A stretch of 27,033 nt of DNA from positions 1 through 27,033 of IMG/VR virus record IMGVR_UViG_3300033153_003294; one strand, written 5' to 3'. Source of the stretch: a virus. Shown in pieces: positions 8,322-15,984 of this stretch. The first letter of the stretch is position 1, and every line of letters starts with the position of its first letter. The translations under genes were made by a program, and so were the position numbers. The notes under the pieces were generated by a model. It saw nothing but the letters and a program-made list of their open reading frames with translations, did no database searches and was not told the DNA's origin.

Positions 8322-8755
8322 CATATAAATTAGTAGGTAGAAAGATAATAGGAGGCCAAGAGGTTTTAGTTGATCCTATTAAAACTGGTGGTGCCAATGC
8401 GGTCATTGCTGGTGTTTCTTGCCAATCTTCTGTTTTTGTTGGAGCTGCTGTTTACATGACTTCTGGTGGTGTTGCTACTAATGCGATTGCCACAAGCTTA
8501 ACCGAGTCAAATGTTATCGGGATAGTGGAAGCCAAGGCAACTTTAAATGAATGTACAATAAGAGTATCAGGAACAACAGAATCAATTTATTCAAGCCTTG
8601 ACGTTACAAAAGAATATTTTCTAAGTGACTCAGTAGCAGGAGAAATGATTACAATTATTCCAACGGCATCGGGCCATATCGTACTCAGATTAGGGCAGCC
8701 TTATTCTGAAGAACAACTATTATTTATGAAAGGCAACAGGGTGGTGAGAGCATGA
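8318..8755 (+). CDS. Single-domain fibre-type structural protein
   Basis: A 145-residue all-beta protein that consists of the same kind of domain as the C-terminus of the collagen-like fibre just upstream. Shared features are a metal- and signal-free strand pattern VFVGAAVYMTSGGVATNA, then NVIGIVEAK, the YFLSDSVAGEMI turn, and a final IVLRLGQPYSEEQLLF strand pair. It begins at a GTG (8318) overlapping the previous stop codon; TGGAGA at 8305-8310 supports this start. It may cap or cross-link the larger fibre, or be a free decoration protein; this is inference from domain sharing and adjacency. No transmembrane segment is seen. Confidence 0.7.
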   Translation: MTYKLVGRKIIGGQEVLVDPIKTGGANAVIAGVSCQSSVFVGAAVYMTSGGVATNAIATSLTESNVIGIVEAKATLNECTIRVSGTTESIYSSLDVTKEYFLSDSVAGEMITIIPTASGHIVLRLGQPYSEEQLLFMKGNRVVRA

Positions 8756-8952
8756 TTGAAACTATGGATATTTTTTATGCAGCTTTCTTATTAAAGAAAA
8801 TTGAACTACATAAAGTAGAAAAGACAAGTGGACATAAGGTTAAATATATTTTTAAAGCTGAAGATGATTTAGTGTTGAAATCAGAATATCTTGCCAGTGA
8901 ATATTATTCAATGAAACAAGAGATAGAAAAACTTAAAATACTAGGAAAATGA
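8752..8952 (+). CDS. Small hypothetical protein in fibre cassette
   Basis: A 66-residue protein overlapping the stop of the previous gene (ATGA) and ending one base before the next start, so it is translationally coupled on both sides. The N-terminal part holds a hydrophobic stretch (IFYAAFLLKKI, too short and interrupted for a confident membrane segment), the centre a beta-like VKYIFKAEDDLVLK, and the end a helix (EYYSMKQEIEKLKIL). The family is not recognised. Position between fibre genes would suit a small assembly factor, but nothing in the sequence proves it. Confidence 0.6.
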   Translation: MIETMDIFYAAFLLKKIELHKVEKTSGHKVKYIFKAEDDLVLKSEYLASEYYSMKQEIEKLKILGK

Positions 8953-8953
8953 A

Positions 8954-9274
8954 ATGAAAAAAATAGCTAAAGTAGTTAAGAAAAAAACAAAAAAAACCGT
9001 TAAAGAGGAAGTACCTTATTTAAGTGAAGCAGAAATGTTGAAAATTGAACTTCATAACGAAAGGGTTAGAAATTTAGAGCAATCTATAAAAATTAAAAAC
9101 TATGAAATAGAAGTTTCTCGGTTAATGGTGGAAAGAAATATCATAAATATGTTAAAAGAACTTGAAATAGTGAAGCTCAAAAGAACGAAATTTAATGAAG
9201 AAATAAGAAATAAATTCAACATTGAATCAGAAAAATTTGGATATGATCCAATTTCTGGGGAGCTTAAATTATGA
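8954..9274 (+). CDS. Coiled-coil hypothetical protein in fibre cassette
   Basis: A 106-residue protein: a very basic N-terminus (KKIAKVVKKKTKK), then an almost continuous heptad-rich helix from about residue 22 to 90 (LSEAEMLKIEL onward), and a short end FGYDPISGELKL. The general plan, a helix ending in a YDPxSGEL-type tail, recurs in small phage proteins of unknown function. AGGAAA precedes the ATG, and the stop overlaps the next start (ATGA). The N-terminal basic patch could contact nucleic acid or the acidic fibre proteins; the role is unknown. Confidence 0.6.
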   Translation: MKKIAKVVKKKTKKTVKEEVPYLSEAEMLKIELHNERVRNLEQSIKIKNYEIEVSRLMVERNIINMLKELEIVKLKRTKFNEEIRNKFNIESEKFGYDPISGELKL

Positions 9275-10635
9275 GTGAAAAATTTTTAATCGTTGGTGCC
9301 AACGGTGAGTATGAAGAAAAGACAGGTTACAATACTAGCGAATACACTTCTGCTGGTGGTGCTGGTAATGAAAATAAACCAGTAGTATTAGATGCTAGTG
9401 GTTTAATTGATTCTAGCATGATTGATGAAAGCGGTTATGACCATGACAATTTAGCTGGTGTTGCTGATTCAGTTGCGCATACTAAATTTTCATTGTTAGA
9501 TGGAACTAGAGATTATTCTGCAATTGTGAAGTATTCTTCACATCCTACGTTTACAGAAGACGCTCAAATTATTGATAAAAAATACGTTGATGATTTAGCA
9601 CTTGGTTATGACTGGCTTCAGTCAGTATTAACAAGGTTAGCTACACCTCCAGGTACTCCTGCTACAGGTGCACGTTATATGATTATAGCAACTGCAACTG
9701 GTGACTGGGCTGGAAAAGAAGACCAGATTGCTGAGTATGACGGTGCTGCGTGGGTTTATACGACTCCTGGTGCTGGTAATACAATCATAGTTGAAGATGT
9801 TCCAGGATCTCAATTTACTTATGATGGTGCAAACTGGATTGAGCAAAATTTTGAAAGTACAACTGTTGGAGATGGACTTCAGATTGCAGGAAATGAAATT
9901 TCTGTTGATCCTACTTTAGCTGGAGCTGGACTTGGTTATGCTGCTGGTATTATGAACGTAAATGTTGATGATTCTAGTGTTGAGATTGACACTGATACTC
10001 TTAGAGTAAAAGCTTTAGGAATCACTAACGGAATGTTAGCAGGATCAATTTCTGATGATAAATTAGTTGAAGATTATATTAAGACTTCTGAAGTTGACGA
10101 TGTATCTATTGAGTTTAATGCAAGTACACTTAACATAAAAGACGATGGAGTAAATGCTCTTAAAATTGATTGGGGCCTTGGAGCTAATCAAGTTAGTGCT
10201 GGAGATTTACCAATCGCAGATTCAGGAAACCATACTGCTGAAACTGATGTTGAAGGATCGTTGCAAGAATTATACGGACTTGTTGGAGAGCGTGGTGTTA
10301 CTGCTGTAAGTTCTGGCGTTTCAAAAGGTGATTTACTTTATGTAGATGGATCTAATTCTCTAGGTGTTTATTCAACAATAACAACTTTTCATAAAGCTGT
10401 TGGCCTTGCAAATGTTACTGCTGCAAACGGTGTTGATGTTAAATCATTAAGTAATGATACTGTATTGGCTGGAGTTTTAAGTTCAGCTACTCCTGGTGAC
10501 GTTTACTATTGGGATGGAACTAATCATGTTTCAACTATGCCTTCAACGGCTTCTAGTTATGTTATTCAAACTGGAGTTGCTTTAAGTGCAACAGATTTAT
10601 ATGTAGAAGTACGAGCAATTAAGAAAAATATTTAA
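9271..10635 (+). CDS. Fibre protein with DUF2793-like domain
   Basis: A 454-residue structural protein. After an N-terminal segment typical of tail or head fibres (KPVVLDASGLIDSSMI and ADSVAHTKFSLLDG), residues about 110-192 match the DUF2793 pattern. That pattern is a PPGTPATGARYMI core, a GDWAGKEDQIAEYDGAAW stretch, and a closing YDGANWIE. A beta-rich shaft follows, with repeated I-x-x-G-M-L-x-GSI-type phrases. NHTAETDVEGSLQELYG then leads to a C-terminal domain (about 340-454) of the same kind as in the genes at 6366 and 8318. GGGGAG at 9257-9262 supports the start. It is followed by a strong terminator, as are the capsid and tail-tube genes, which hints at high expression. The attachment site on the virion is not known. 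Confidence 0.78.
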   Translation: MSEKFLIVGANGEYEEKTGYNTSEYTSAGGAGNENKPVVLDASGLIDSSMIDESGYDHDNLAGVADSVAHTKFSLLDGTRDYSAIVKYSSHPTFTEDAQIIDKKYVDDLALGYDWLQSVLTRLATPPGTPATGARYMIIATATGDWAGKEDQIAEYDGAAWVYTTPGAGNTIIVEDVPGSQFTYDGANWIEQNFESTTVGDGLQIAGNEISVDPTLAGAGLGYAAGIMNVNVDDSSVEIDTDTLRVKALGITNGMLAGSISDDKLVEDYIKTSEVDDVSIEFNASTLNIKDDGVNALKIDWGLGANQVSAGDLPIADSGNHTAETDVEGSLQELYGLVGERGVTAVSSGVSKGDLLYVDGSNSLGVYSTITTFHKAVGLANVTAANGVDVKSLSNDTVLAGVLSSATPGDVYYWDGTNHVSTMPSTASSYVIQTGVALSATDLYVEVRAIKKNI

Positions 10636-10644
10636 TAATTAACT

Positions 10645-10674
10645 GAGAGGGTTTCGGCCCTCTCTCTTTTTTTT
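10645..10674 (+). terminator. Rho-independent terminator in fibre cassette
   Basis: GAGAGGG (10645-10651) and CCCTCTC (10658-10664) form a perfect seven-pair stem with loop TTTCGG; after TC comes a run of eight T (10667-10674). The next start codon is 13 bases after the run, so downstream genes need read-through, antitermination or a promoter inside the upstream gene. Confidence 0.88.
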
Positions 10675-10686
10675 AGGGAAAAAGCA

Positions 10687-10968
10687 ATGGGAAGAAATCC
10701 AAAATTTGCAGTACTAGAAATAGATGGAGATGAACTTGGAGGCCCTAGTGAATATATTCCTGAAGCAGAAGATATTAAATGGATTGCGTCAAGCAGCGAA
10801 ACACTTAAAGAGCATATAGATAATTTAGAAGTAGGAGAATCAGATCCTTATTTGTACGGAGTTTTAGATCGAGATATAACCATACCTAGTGACAAAGCAT
10901 TGATTATGGTTAATCCTAGATTAAAGAATTATACAATAAAAATAAAAGGTACATGGAGAATTGAATGA
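10687..10968 (+). CDS. Small fibre-like hypothetical protein
   Basis: A 93-residue protein beginning 13 bases after a terminator with an AGGGA ribosome site. Residues about 30-48 (IKWIASSSETLKEHIDNL) resemble the trimerisation helix phrase seen at domain borders in phage fibres. The last third (DITIPSDKALIMVNPRLKN, then IKIKGTWRIE) resembles the beta turn unit in which fibre proteins state a default value and a plotted strand pair. It could be a short fibre adaptor or a separated piece of a larger fibre. The stop overlaps the next start (ATGA), so it is coupled to the jelly-roll-like protein downstream. Function is inferred only from this resemblance. Confidence 0.62.
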   Translation: MGRNPKFAVLEIDGDELGGPSEYIPEAEDIKWIASSSETLKEHIDNLEVGESDPYLYGVLDRDITIPSDKALIMVNPRLKNYTIKIKGTWRIE

Positions 10969-11480
10969 GTATAGCAACTTACGACAACAGAACAACACAT
11001 CCCAATGCTCCCGATGCAGGAGAGATCAGCAGATATTTCCTTGCTGGAGTTCCTTACTATATGAAAGAAGATGGAATACCAGTTGCTATTGGTGTTAGTG
11101 TATTTGGTCAGAATTTTGGAATGATTGAAAGGACTGATCCTATCACTAATTCTACTTCTGAATATGTTACTTATTTGACTCTTAATCGAACTAATTGCCA
11201 AGTTGGTAAATATAGAATTGGTATGCAAATGACATGGAGAATGAATACTACTTCATATAATTTTATAGGTGCTTTATTTGTTGATGGAGTGGAAAAGAAA
11301 ATGTTTGAAATGGAATCAAAAGATTCTGGTAGTGATATTAGAAATCACAATAGTGCTTTTATGTACTGCGATGTTGAAATAGTAGGAGATAGAGTGATTG
11401 AACTAAAATTTATGTCTGAAAATTCCAGCTATGTAGCTACTTGCTATGGAGCTACATTAGAAGCATGGAGGGTATTGTAA
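10965..11480 (+). CDS. Jelly-roll-like fibre tip or binding protein
   Basis: A 171-residue beta-rich protein. The pattern GKYRIGMQMTWRMNTTSYNF, then IGALFVDGVEKK, a KDSGSD turn, and VEIVGDRVIELKFMSEN up to ATLEAWRVL resembles the TNF/C1q-type jelly-roll head found in phage receptor-binding and fibre proteins. In these proteins a strand-Trp-strand core is followed by a vertebrate-lectin-like ending in LExWRV. It is a small stand-alone unit coupled by ATGA to the 93-residue protein upstream; the two together could form an adaptor-plus-head pair. TGGAGAA precedes the ATG. A carbohydrate or protein ligand is plausible but not shown. Confidence 0.65.
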   Translation: MSIATYDNRTTHPNAPDAGEISRYFLAGVPYYMKEDGIPVAIGVSVFGQNFGMIERTDPITNSTSEYVTYLTLNRTNCQVGKYRIGMQMTWRMNTTSYNFIGALFVDGVEKKMFEMESKDSGSDIRNHNSAFMYCDVEIVGDRVIELKFMSENSSYVATCYGATLEAWRVL

Positions 11481-12001
11481 TGAATTATAATTACACAATG
11501 GCAACTACGGTCACACCAGTAGTTTTTGAAAATTATATAAATAAAAAGAAAGTAGAACTACATATAGATGGTGCAATAATAAATGGACTAAGTATAACTG
11601 TAGCCACAATTCAAGATTTAACACCTACTGAGCAAACAGCATTATATGATTATGTTATGGCATATACAGATTTTGACTTAAGCATAGTTAACTGCGACAT
11701 ATTAGAACAGGCCAAGAAATTTTCCAATGATCTAATGCACGAATACAGTGTAATGAATATGCAAAAAAAACATGAAGGATTATTAACTTCTATAGATCTG
11801 TATAATCAATTAAAAGAATTATCTGATGCGTATATAATGCAAGCTTTAATGTCAGGATCTTTGGAAGTAGTTTTAATGATGATTGATGGAGTGATAATAG
11901 ATGGTAATGTGTTAGTACCTAAGTTTATTCCCAACCATGTTCCTCAAGAGGATGTTGATATGATTAAATCTAGGATACTAGAATTTGTATCGAGCTTGTA
12001 A
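11480..12001 (+). CDS. Unrecognised helical protein of fibre cassette
   Basis: A 173-residue protein, read from the ATG at 11480 because GGAGGG (11467-11472) is seven bases upstream and the ATG overlaps the previous stop (TAATG); a longer in-frame start at 11441 lacks such support. The N-terminal third is beta-like (VELHIDGAIINGLSITV) and the rest helical, with AKKFSNDLMHEYSVMN, then LYNQLKELSDAYIMQALMSG and SLEVVLMMIDG. Proteins with a similar F-x-N-D-L-M-x-E-Y-x-V-x-N and TGSL-x-x-A/V pattern occur in structural regions of other phages, without known function to me. No catalytic motif is seen. Confidence 0.6.
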   Translation: MNYNYTMATTVTPVVFENYINKKKVELHIDGAIINGLSITVATIQDLTPTEQTALYDYVMAYTDFDLSIVNCDILEQAKKFSNDLMHEYSVMNMQKKHEGLLTSIDLYNQLKELSDAYIMQALMSGSLEVVLMMIDGVIIDGNVLVPKFIPNHVPQEDVDMIKSRILEFVSSL

Positions 12002-12002
12002 G

Positions 12003-12503
12003 ATGAAATTAACAACACTTTTTTCTAACCCTAAAAAAAGAACTTTTACTAATTATGGTATAAAGAAAGTATTAAAAACAAAATATGGCCATGTTGCCAC
12101 TCTAATAAAAGATAGCAGAACAGATCAGCTAATGGTATTTGAAGCAAGTCATGGAGAAGCGCATTTTATTAATTATGGCGATTGGCTTAAGCGTAATGAT
12201 ATAGTTATGCAATATGATAAAAATATAACTGATGAAGAATACAAAGATATAGTTTTTACTTTGAATCTATTACCACAAAGAGGATATGACTTTAAATCTA
12301 TTGCTGGAATATTAGTTGCCTTTGCTTTTGATTTAGATAGAAATATATTTGGAACAGGTAGAGATAAGATGTTTTGCTCAGAGCAAGTTGGTTTATTATT
12401 TTCCAAATGGTATAAAATAGAAAAGCCTTTGGATTTATTTAACCCAAAAGACTTGGAGCAATTAATTAAAAATAATATAGAAGATTTTATTAGAATAAGA
12501 TAA
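12003..12503 (+). CDS. Permuted papain-like cysteine hydrolase
   Basis: A 166-residue protein from the ATG at 12003 (a TTG at 11985 is open in frame but less likely). It has the order of motifs of circularly permuted NlpC/P60 (YiiX/LRAT-like) enzymes: His first, in YGHVATLIKD (His30), an acidic residue in VFEASHG (Glu47), and the nucleophile late, in KMFCSEQVG (Cys125). YGDWLKRND and GYDFKSIAGI are typical spacer elements. Such enzymes cut amide or ester bonds in peptidoglycan peptides or lipids; the real substrate is unknown. No signal peptide. Its location, between the fibre cassette and the connector gene, suggests a virion-associated or assembly hydrolase separate from the normal NlpC/P60 at 19639. 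Confidence 0.72.
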   Translation: MKLTTLFSNPKKRTFTNYGIKKVLKTKYGHVATLIKDSRTDQLMVFEASHGEAHFINYGDWLKRNDIVMQYDKNITDEEYKDIVFTLNLLPQRGYDFKSIAGILVAFAFDLDRNIFGTGRDKMFCSEQVGLLFSKWYKIEKPLDLFNPKDLEQLIKNNIEDFIRIR

Positions 12504-12513
12504 AGAGGTAGAT

Positions 12514-13200
12514 ATGTTAGTTTCACTTGCAGATATGAAAACTTATTTAGACATCACAAATGATGATTACAATGATTTCTTAACTTCACAAATTACAATA
12601 GTCAGTGATGCCATCGAGGGATATTGTGGAAGAAAAATTCTTTCAGCAGCCTATGTTCAAACATTTTATGGCCATGACTATAAAGATGATTTAAGTGCAA
12701 AAAAACTTTTAACTTATCATTATCCGATTCAATCTATTGGATCAATTAAAGAAATTGAGAAATTAAATGATGGATCTGAAAACGAAACAGCATTAACAAT
12801 AGATGAATTTTTACTTAACACAAGTAATGGAATGATTTTTAAAACAGAAATAAATGGAATTAGAAAATATTGGTTTACAGAGTATGGGTATAATTCAAGA
12901 GTTGTTATTCAATATACAGCAGGATTTAATTCTACTCCTCCAGTAATTGAGGATGTTGTTTATGCTCTTGTATCAGAAAGATATAGTAAAAAAATAAATG
13001 GCATGGATGTTAATTTTGGAAGCGATGTTCAAAGAGTTTCTATCCCTGGTGTTATGTCAATTGACTTTGATTACACTCTCCAAGCTAATGAAAGAAAAGC
13101 TCAATTTGGAATGATAATCGGTAACTATGCAAACGTGCTAGATGCTTATAAAAGTGAACGAAAAGTAATAGGCGAAATACGAGAAAATTATGTCGAATAA
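12514..13200 (+). CDS. Head-tail connector, gp6-like family
   Basis: A 228-residue protein that should form a ring beneath the portal. The N-terminal helical pair (LADMKTYLDITNDDYNDFLTSQI then VSDAIEGYCGRK) is the hallmark of gp6/gp15-type connectors, followed by a beta region (YHYPIQSIGSIKEI, VVIQYTAGF) and a C-terminal helical arm. It is longer than the usual connectors of about 100-190 residues, the extra length lying in the central beta section and C-terminus. AGAGG precedes the ATG. It opens the neck gene block that continues without gaps to 14765. Confidence 0.85.
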   Translation: MLVSLADMKTYLDITNDDYNDFLTSQITIVSDAIEGYCGRKILSAAYVQTFYGHDYKDDLSAKKLLTYHYPIQSIGSIKEIEKLNDGSENETALTIDEFLLNTSNGMIFKTEINGIRKYWFTEYGYNSRVVIQYTAGFNSTPPVIEDVVYALVSERYSKKINGMDVNFGSDVQRVSIPGVMSIDFDYTLQANERKAQFGMIIGNYANVLDAYKSERKVIGEIRENYVE

Positions 13201-13513
13201 ATTTATATCAGCATTTCATTTTATTTTAAACAATCAAGGTAGATCAGTTATTCTTGAAAGAAATAAAACTACTACTGCAACAATTATTGCAGCTCCATCG
13301 AATTATTTTAGAAATTTTAAAGCAATGGAAGAAATACAAGTTGAAGGTAGAGAATATGTTGTATCTAAAAAATCTCTAGATGATAGTTCTTTTGGTGAGC
13401 CAAGACGAGGCGACACTTTAGTTGATGAAGGCTTTGGGATTTATGCTGTTCAAGAGGTTAGAGAAATGGTTCTTTTTGGAAATATAGTTGGGTATCGTTT
13501 AAGGGTAGGATAA
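13190..13513 (+). CDS. Head-closure (stopper) protein candidate
   Basis: A 107-residue beta-rich protein, overlapping the connector gene by 11 bases. The fold outline, with RSVILERNKTTT, an EIQVEGREYVVSKKSL strand pair, RRGDTLVDEGFGIYAVQEVRE and a last strand GYRLRVG, fits small beta-barrel head-closure or adaptor proteins such as SPP1 gp16 or lambda FII-type proteins. Its position, second after the connector and before the gp10-like protein, matches that role in siphoviruses. The family is not named with certainty from the sequence alone. Confidence 0.68.
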   Translation: MSNKFISAFHFILNNQGRSVILERNKTTTATIIAAPSNYFRNFKAMEEIQVEGREYVVSKKSLDDSSFGEPRRGDTLVDEGFGIYAVQEVREMVLFGNIVGYRLRVG

Positions 13514-14319
13514 TGGTAGCAATAAGCATTTCAGTTTCAGAGTCAGGAAAGGGGGCTTCAAAATGGGATCTCGAATCTGATTTAACAGGAAAAGAAACGC
13601 TTAAAGACTTTTTGGATTTTACAAAAACAGCTCATGTTAAAATAGCTAAGACAGCATTAAAAGATGAACAAAGTAGAGGTTTTGATAAAAAAGCCAGAGT
13701 TAGAACTGATAATGTTTTTGAAAGAAACGAATATCAGGTTAGATATTTTGGAAAGATAGAATATTTTGCAAGAGTTGATATTTCTTTTGCATTAATAAAA
13801 ATGTATGAAGCTTTAATTGAAAGATCTCCTATTTCCACTGGCCAATATAGAAGTGCTAATCTTGTTTTTGTGAATGGGATTGAAGTTGCTAGAGGTGTTG
13901 GTGGGTTAAAAAGATACATAGTTATTAAATCTAAATCTGGAGGCTTCAAGCCAACAGATACAATTAGATTTGTAAATGCCATGCCTTATGCTAGAAGGTT
14001 AGAGCATAAAGGAATTAGGCGAGGAGTGCGTGGGAAATATGCCAACAAAAATCAAGCCGCTGGTGGACGTACAAGAAAATCAAGAACAACAGGTAATCCA
14101 ATCAAACAACCTAATGGAGCTTATTATTTAAGCTATAGAGTTTTTAGAAGCAAGTATAAGCAGATAGCTTCTTTTATGAGATTTTCATTTATGCCAAATG
14201 GCTCTAATGGGATTTATATTAAAGCTTCTGGTAAATTTAGGAATACATTTAAAAAAGATGGTAGACCTTATCTGTATCCTACAATAATATTAAAGTTATC
14301 TGGAGAAGGAATGGCATGA
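13513..14319 (+). CDS. Tail completion protein, HK97 gp10-like
   Basis: A 268-residue protein with a very basic central part (around residues 175-195, RRGVRGKYANKNQ and RTRKSRTTGNP). The region SPISTGQYRSANLVFVNG (about residues 111-128) corresponds to the SPVDTGxLRxS signature of the HK97 gp10 / neck-protein family, and NAMPYARRLEHKG to the family Y-A-xx-x-E-x-G motif. The C-terminal end YLYPTIILKLS contains the P-x-L-xP-A-like closing helix. The start overlaps the previous stop (TAATG) behind AGGGTAGG. It is longer than the usual 110-170 residues because of an N-terminal extension and an inserted basic loop. Confidence 0.8.
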   Translation: MVAISISVSESGKGASKWDLESDLTGKETLKDFLDFTKTAHVKIAKTALKDEQSRGFDKKARVRTDNVFERNEYQVRYFGKIEYFARVDISFALIKMYEALIERSPISTGQYRSANLVFVNGIEVARGVGGLKRYIVIKSKSGGFKPTDTIRFVNAMPYARRLEHKGIRRGVRGKYANKNQAAGGRTRKSRTTGNPIKQPNGAYYLSYRVFRSKYKQIASFMRFSFMPNGSNGIYIKASGKFRNTFKKDGRPYLYPTIILKLSGEGMA

Positions 14320-14765
14320 GTAGTAAATATGTAAGAGATCAATTCAATAATTTTATAGACACTAATTCAAGTGAGAATATAATTGACTTAACAGGTCAGT
14401 TTTTAACATTGAATGAAGTTGTTTCAAATGCTGGATTAGGAAGGAATGATGATTGGGTAGGTATCCAGTTTATCGGAGCTTCAGAGGAAATACATTCGAT
14501 AACAGCAACAAATAGTCAGGGCCGTTATCGAGAAATTGGATCGGTGTACCTACACATTGTTGCCAGGGTTTCAGATTCTACAACTGATGATATTATTAAT
14601 AGATCAGAAACTTTAAGAAATCTATTGAGAGGACGTAGAATTGAAGATATGATTATTGAAGGAGTTGCACCAGAAAATTTTGAAGCTGGAACAACTCTTG
14701 AATTAGATGCTGGTTATCAATCAGCATCAATTATTTTAAATTATTATAGGGATTTAAATTTATAA
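14316..14765 (+). CDS. Tail terminator protein
   Basis: A 149-residue protein in the position of lambda gpU or SPP1 gp17, directly before the tail tube gene. Features are an N-terminal helix, the WVGIQFIGASEEIHSI strand pair, the YREIGSVYLHIVARVSD strand, a helix with IINRSETLRNLLRGRRI, and a last strand SASIILNYYRDL. This is the ferredoxin-like layout of tail terminators, which form the ring that caps the tube and joins the neck. It overlaps the gp10-like gene by ATGA behind GAAGGAA. Assigned mainly on position and fold pattern. Confidence 0.75.
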   Translation: MSSKYVRDQFNNFIDTNSSENIIDLTGQFLTLNEVVSNAGLGRNDDWVGIQFIGASEEIHSITATNSQGRYREIGSVYLHIVARVSDSTTDDIINRSETLRNLLRGRRIEDMIIEGVAPENFEAGTTLELDAGYQSASIILNYYRDLNL

Positions 14766-14774
14766 GGAGTATTT

Positions 14775-15959
14775 ATGTCGAGCAGTAATTTAGTTAGATT
14801 AGCAGTAATAGAGGAAACAATTTATGGTGAAACGCCAGCAGCAGGAGACTTTGCAACAGCTAGATTTACGTCAGATTCACTTTCAGGAACACCAGAAACA
14901 ACAGAGAGTCAACAGATTAGAACTGATAGAATGTCAAGTGGTCAAGTCGTAACAGGCTTAACTGTTGGAGGTGATGTTAATACAGAACTTGCAAAAGAAG
15001 TAGTTATGGATAGTTTCTTTGCTTCAGCAATGTATAATAATTGGCAAACACCAGGATCAACTTCAGTAGATTTAACTATTGATGTTACAGCAAAAACAAT
15101 CACTAGAGCTGTTGGAGATTTTACAGTAAATTTAAAAATTGGAGATCTTTTAACATTAGGAAGTTTCGTTAACAGTGGGAACAATACTGAAGTTATGGTT
15201 ATTGAAGTTACTTCAGCAACAGTTATAAAATATGTTGGCTCAGAAGGAATGGTAGATGAAACTGGATCTGGAACAACTTATCAATTAAATGATTATCTTG
15301 ATATTGGCGCAACTAAGAAATCTTTTTCAATGGAAAAAACTTTCTTAGATTTAACTGACAAGGCAATTAATTATAAAGGAATGATCGCCTCTAATATGTC
15401 ATTGAGTGTAGCCCATGGAGAGATCATTAATACAACTTTTTCCTTTCAAGGGAATAATTATCAAGCTGTAAATGTTTCAGGTGATTTCCTAACTGATGGA
15501 CGAACTATAACAGCAGCGGCAACTTCAAATAGTTTAAATGGCTCAGTAGATATGCCATTTCTAATTAATAGCGCAGTTGGAACTTTAGAAGAATCAACCT
15601 TTTGTATTCAATCAATGGAAATGAGTTTAAATAATAATTTAACAGCTCAAAATTGTATTGGAGAAACAGCTCCAGTAGATTACTCAGAAGGAACAGCTCA
15701 AATTGAAATTTCTTTAACAGCTTATTTATCGAATGATAATTGGCCGTTACTGGCAAAGAAATTATCTCAAGAGCCATTTTCAATTGGTTTCACTGTTAAA
15801 AACAACGATGGCCATTATGGGTTCTTTTTCCCAGCAGTACAGGTTAGCTTTGAAGATCCTGCAAGTGCTGGTCAAAATCAAGATGTATTTTTAAATATGT
15901 CTGGAGTTGCTAAAGTTGGATCAAATTCAGAAAGTGCAGTTAGAATTTTTAAAGGATAA
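14775..15959 (+). CDS. Major tail tube protein
   Basis: A 394-residue protein building the tail tube. The start (NLVRLAVIEETIYGETPAAGDF, followed by ARFTSDSL, then TTESQQIRTDRM and TGLTVGGDVNTELA) is the signature of the Phage_tube_2 type of siphovirus tail tube proteins. Its middle has KKSFSMEKTF and FSFQGNNY, and the end is an IEISLTAYLSNDN and FTVKN beta section. The upstream AAGGAG is strong. A perfect eleven-pair terminator follows, consistent with very high expression relative to the downstream tail genes. Confidence 0.92.
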   Translation: MSSSNLVRLAVIEETIYGETPAAGDFATARFTSDSLSGTPETTESQQIRTDRMSSGQVVTGLTVGGDVNTELAKEVVMDSFFASAMYNNWQTPGSTSVDLTIDVTAKTITRAVGDFTVNLKIGDLLTLGSFVNSGNNTEVMVIEVTSATVIKYVGSEGMVDETGSGTTYQLNDYLDIGATKKSFSMEKTFLDLTDKAINYKGMIASNMSLSVAHGEIINTTFSFQGNNYQAVNVSGDFLTDGRTITAAATSNSLNGSVDMPFLINSAVGTLEESTFCIQSMEMSLNNNLTAQNCIGETAPVDYSEGTAQIEISLTAYLSNDNWPLLAKKLSQEPFSIGFTVKNNDGHYGFFFPAVQVSFEDPASAGQNQDVFLNMSGVAKVGSNSESAVRIFKG

Positions 15960-15984
15960 TATCTTTTAAAATACCTTTCCTAGC

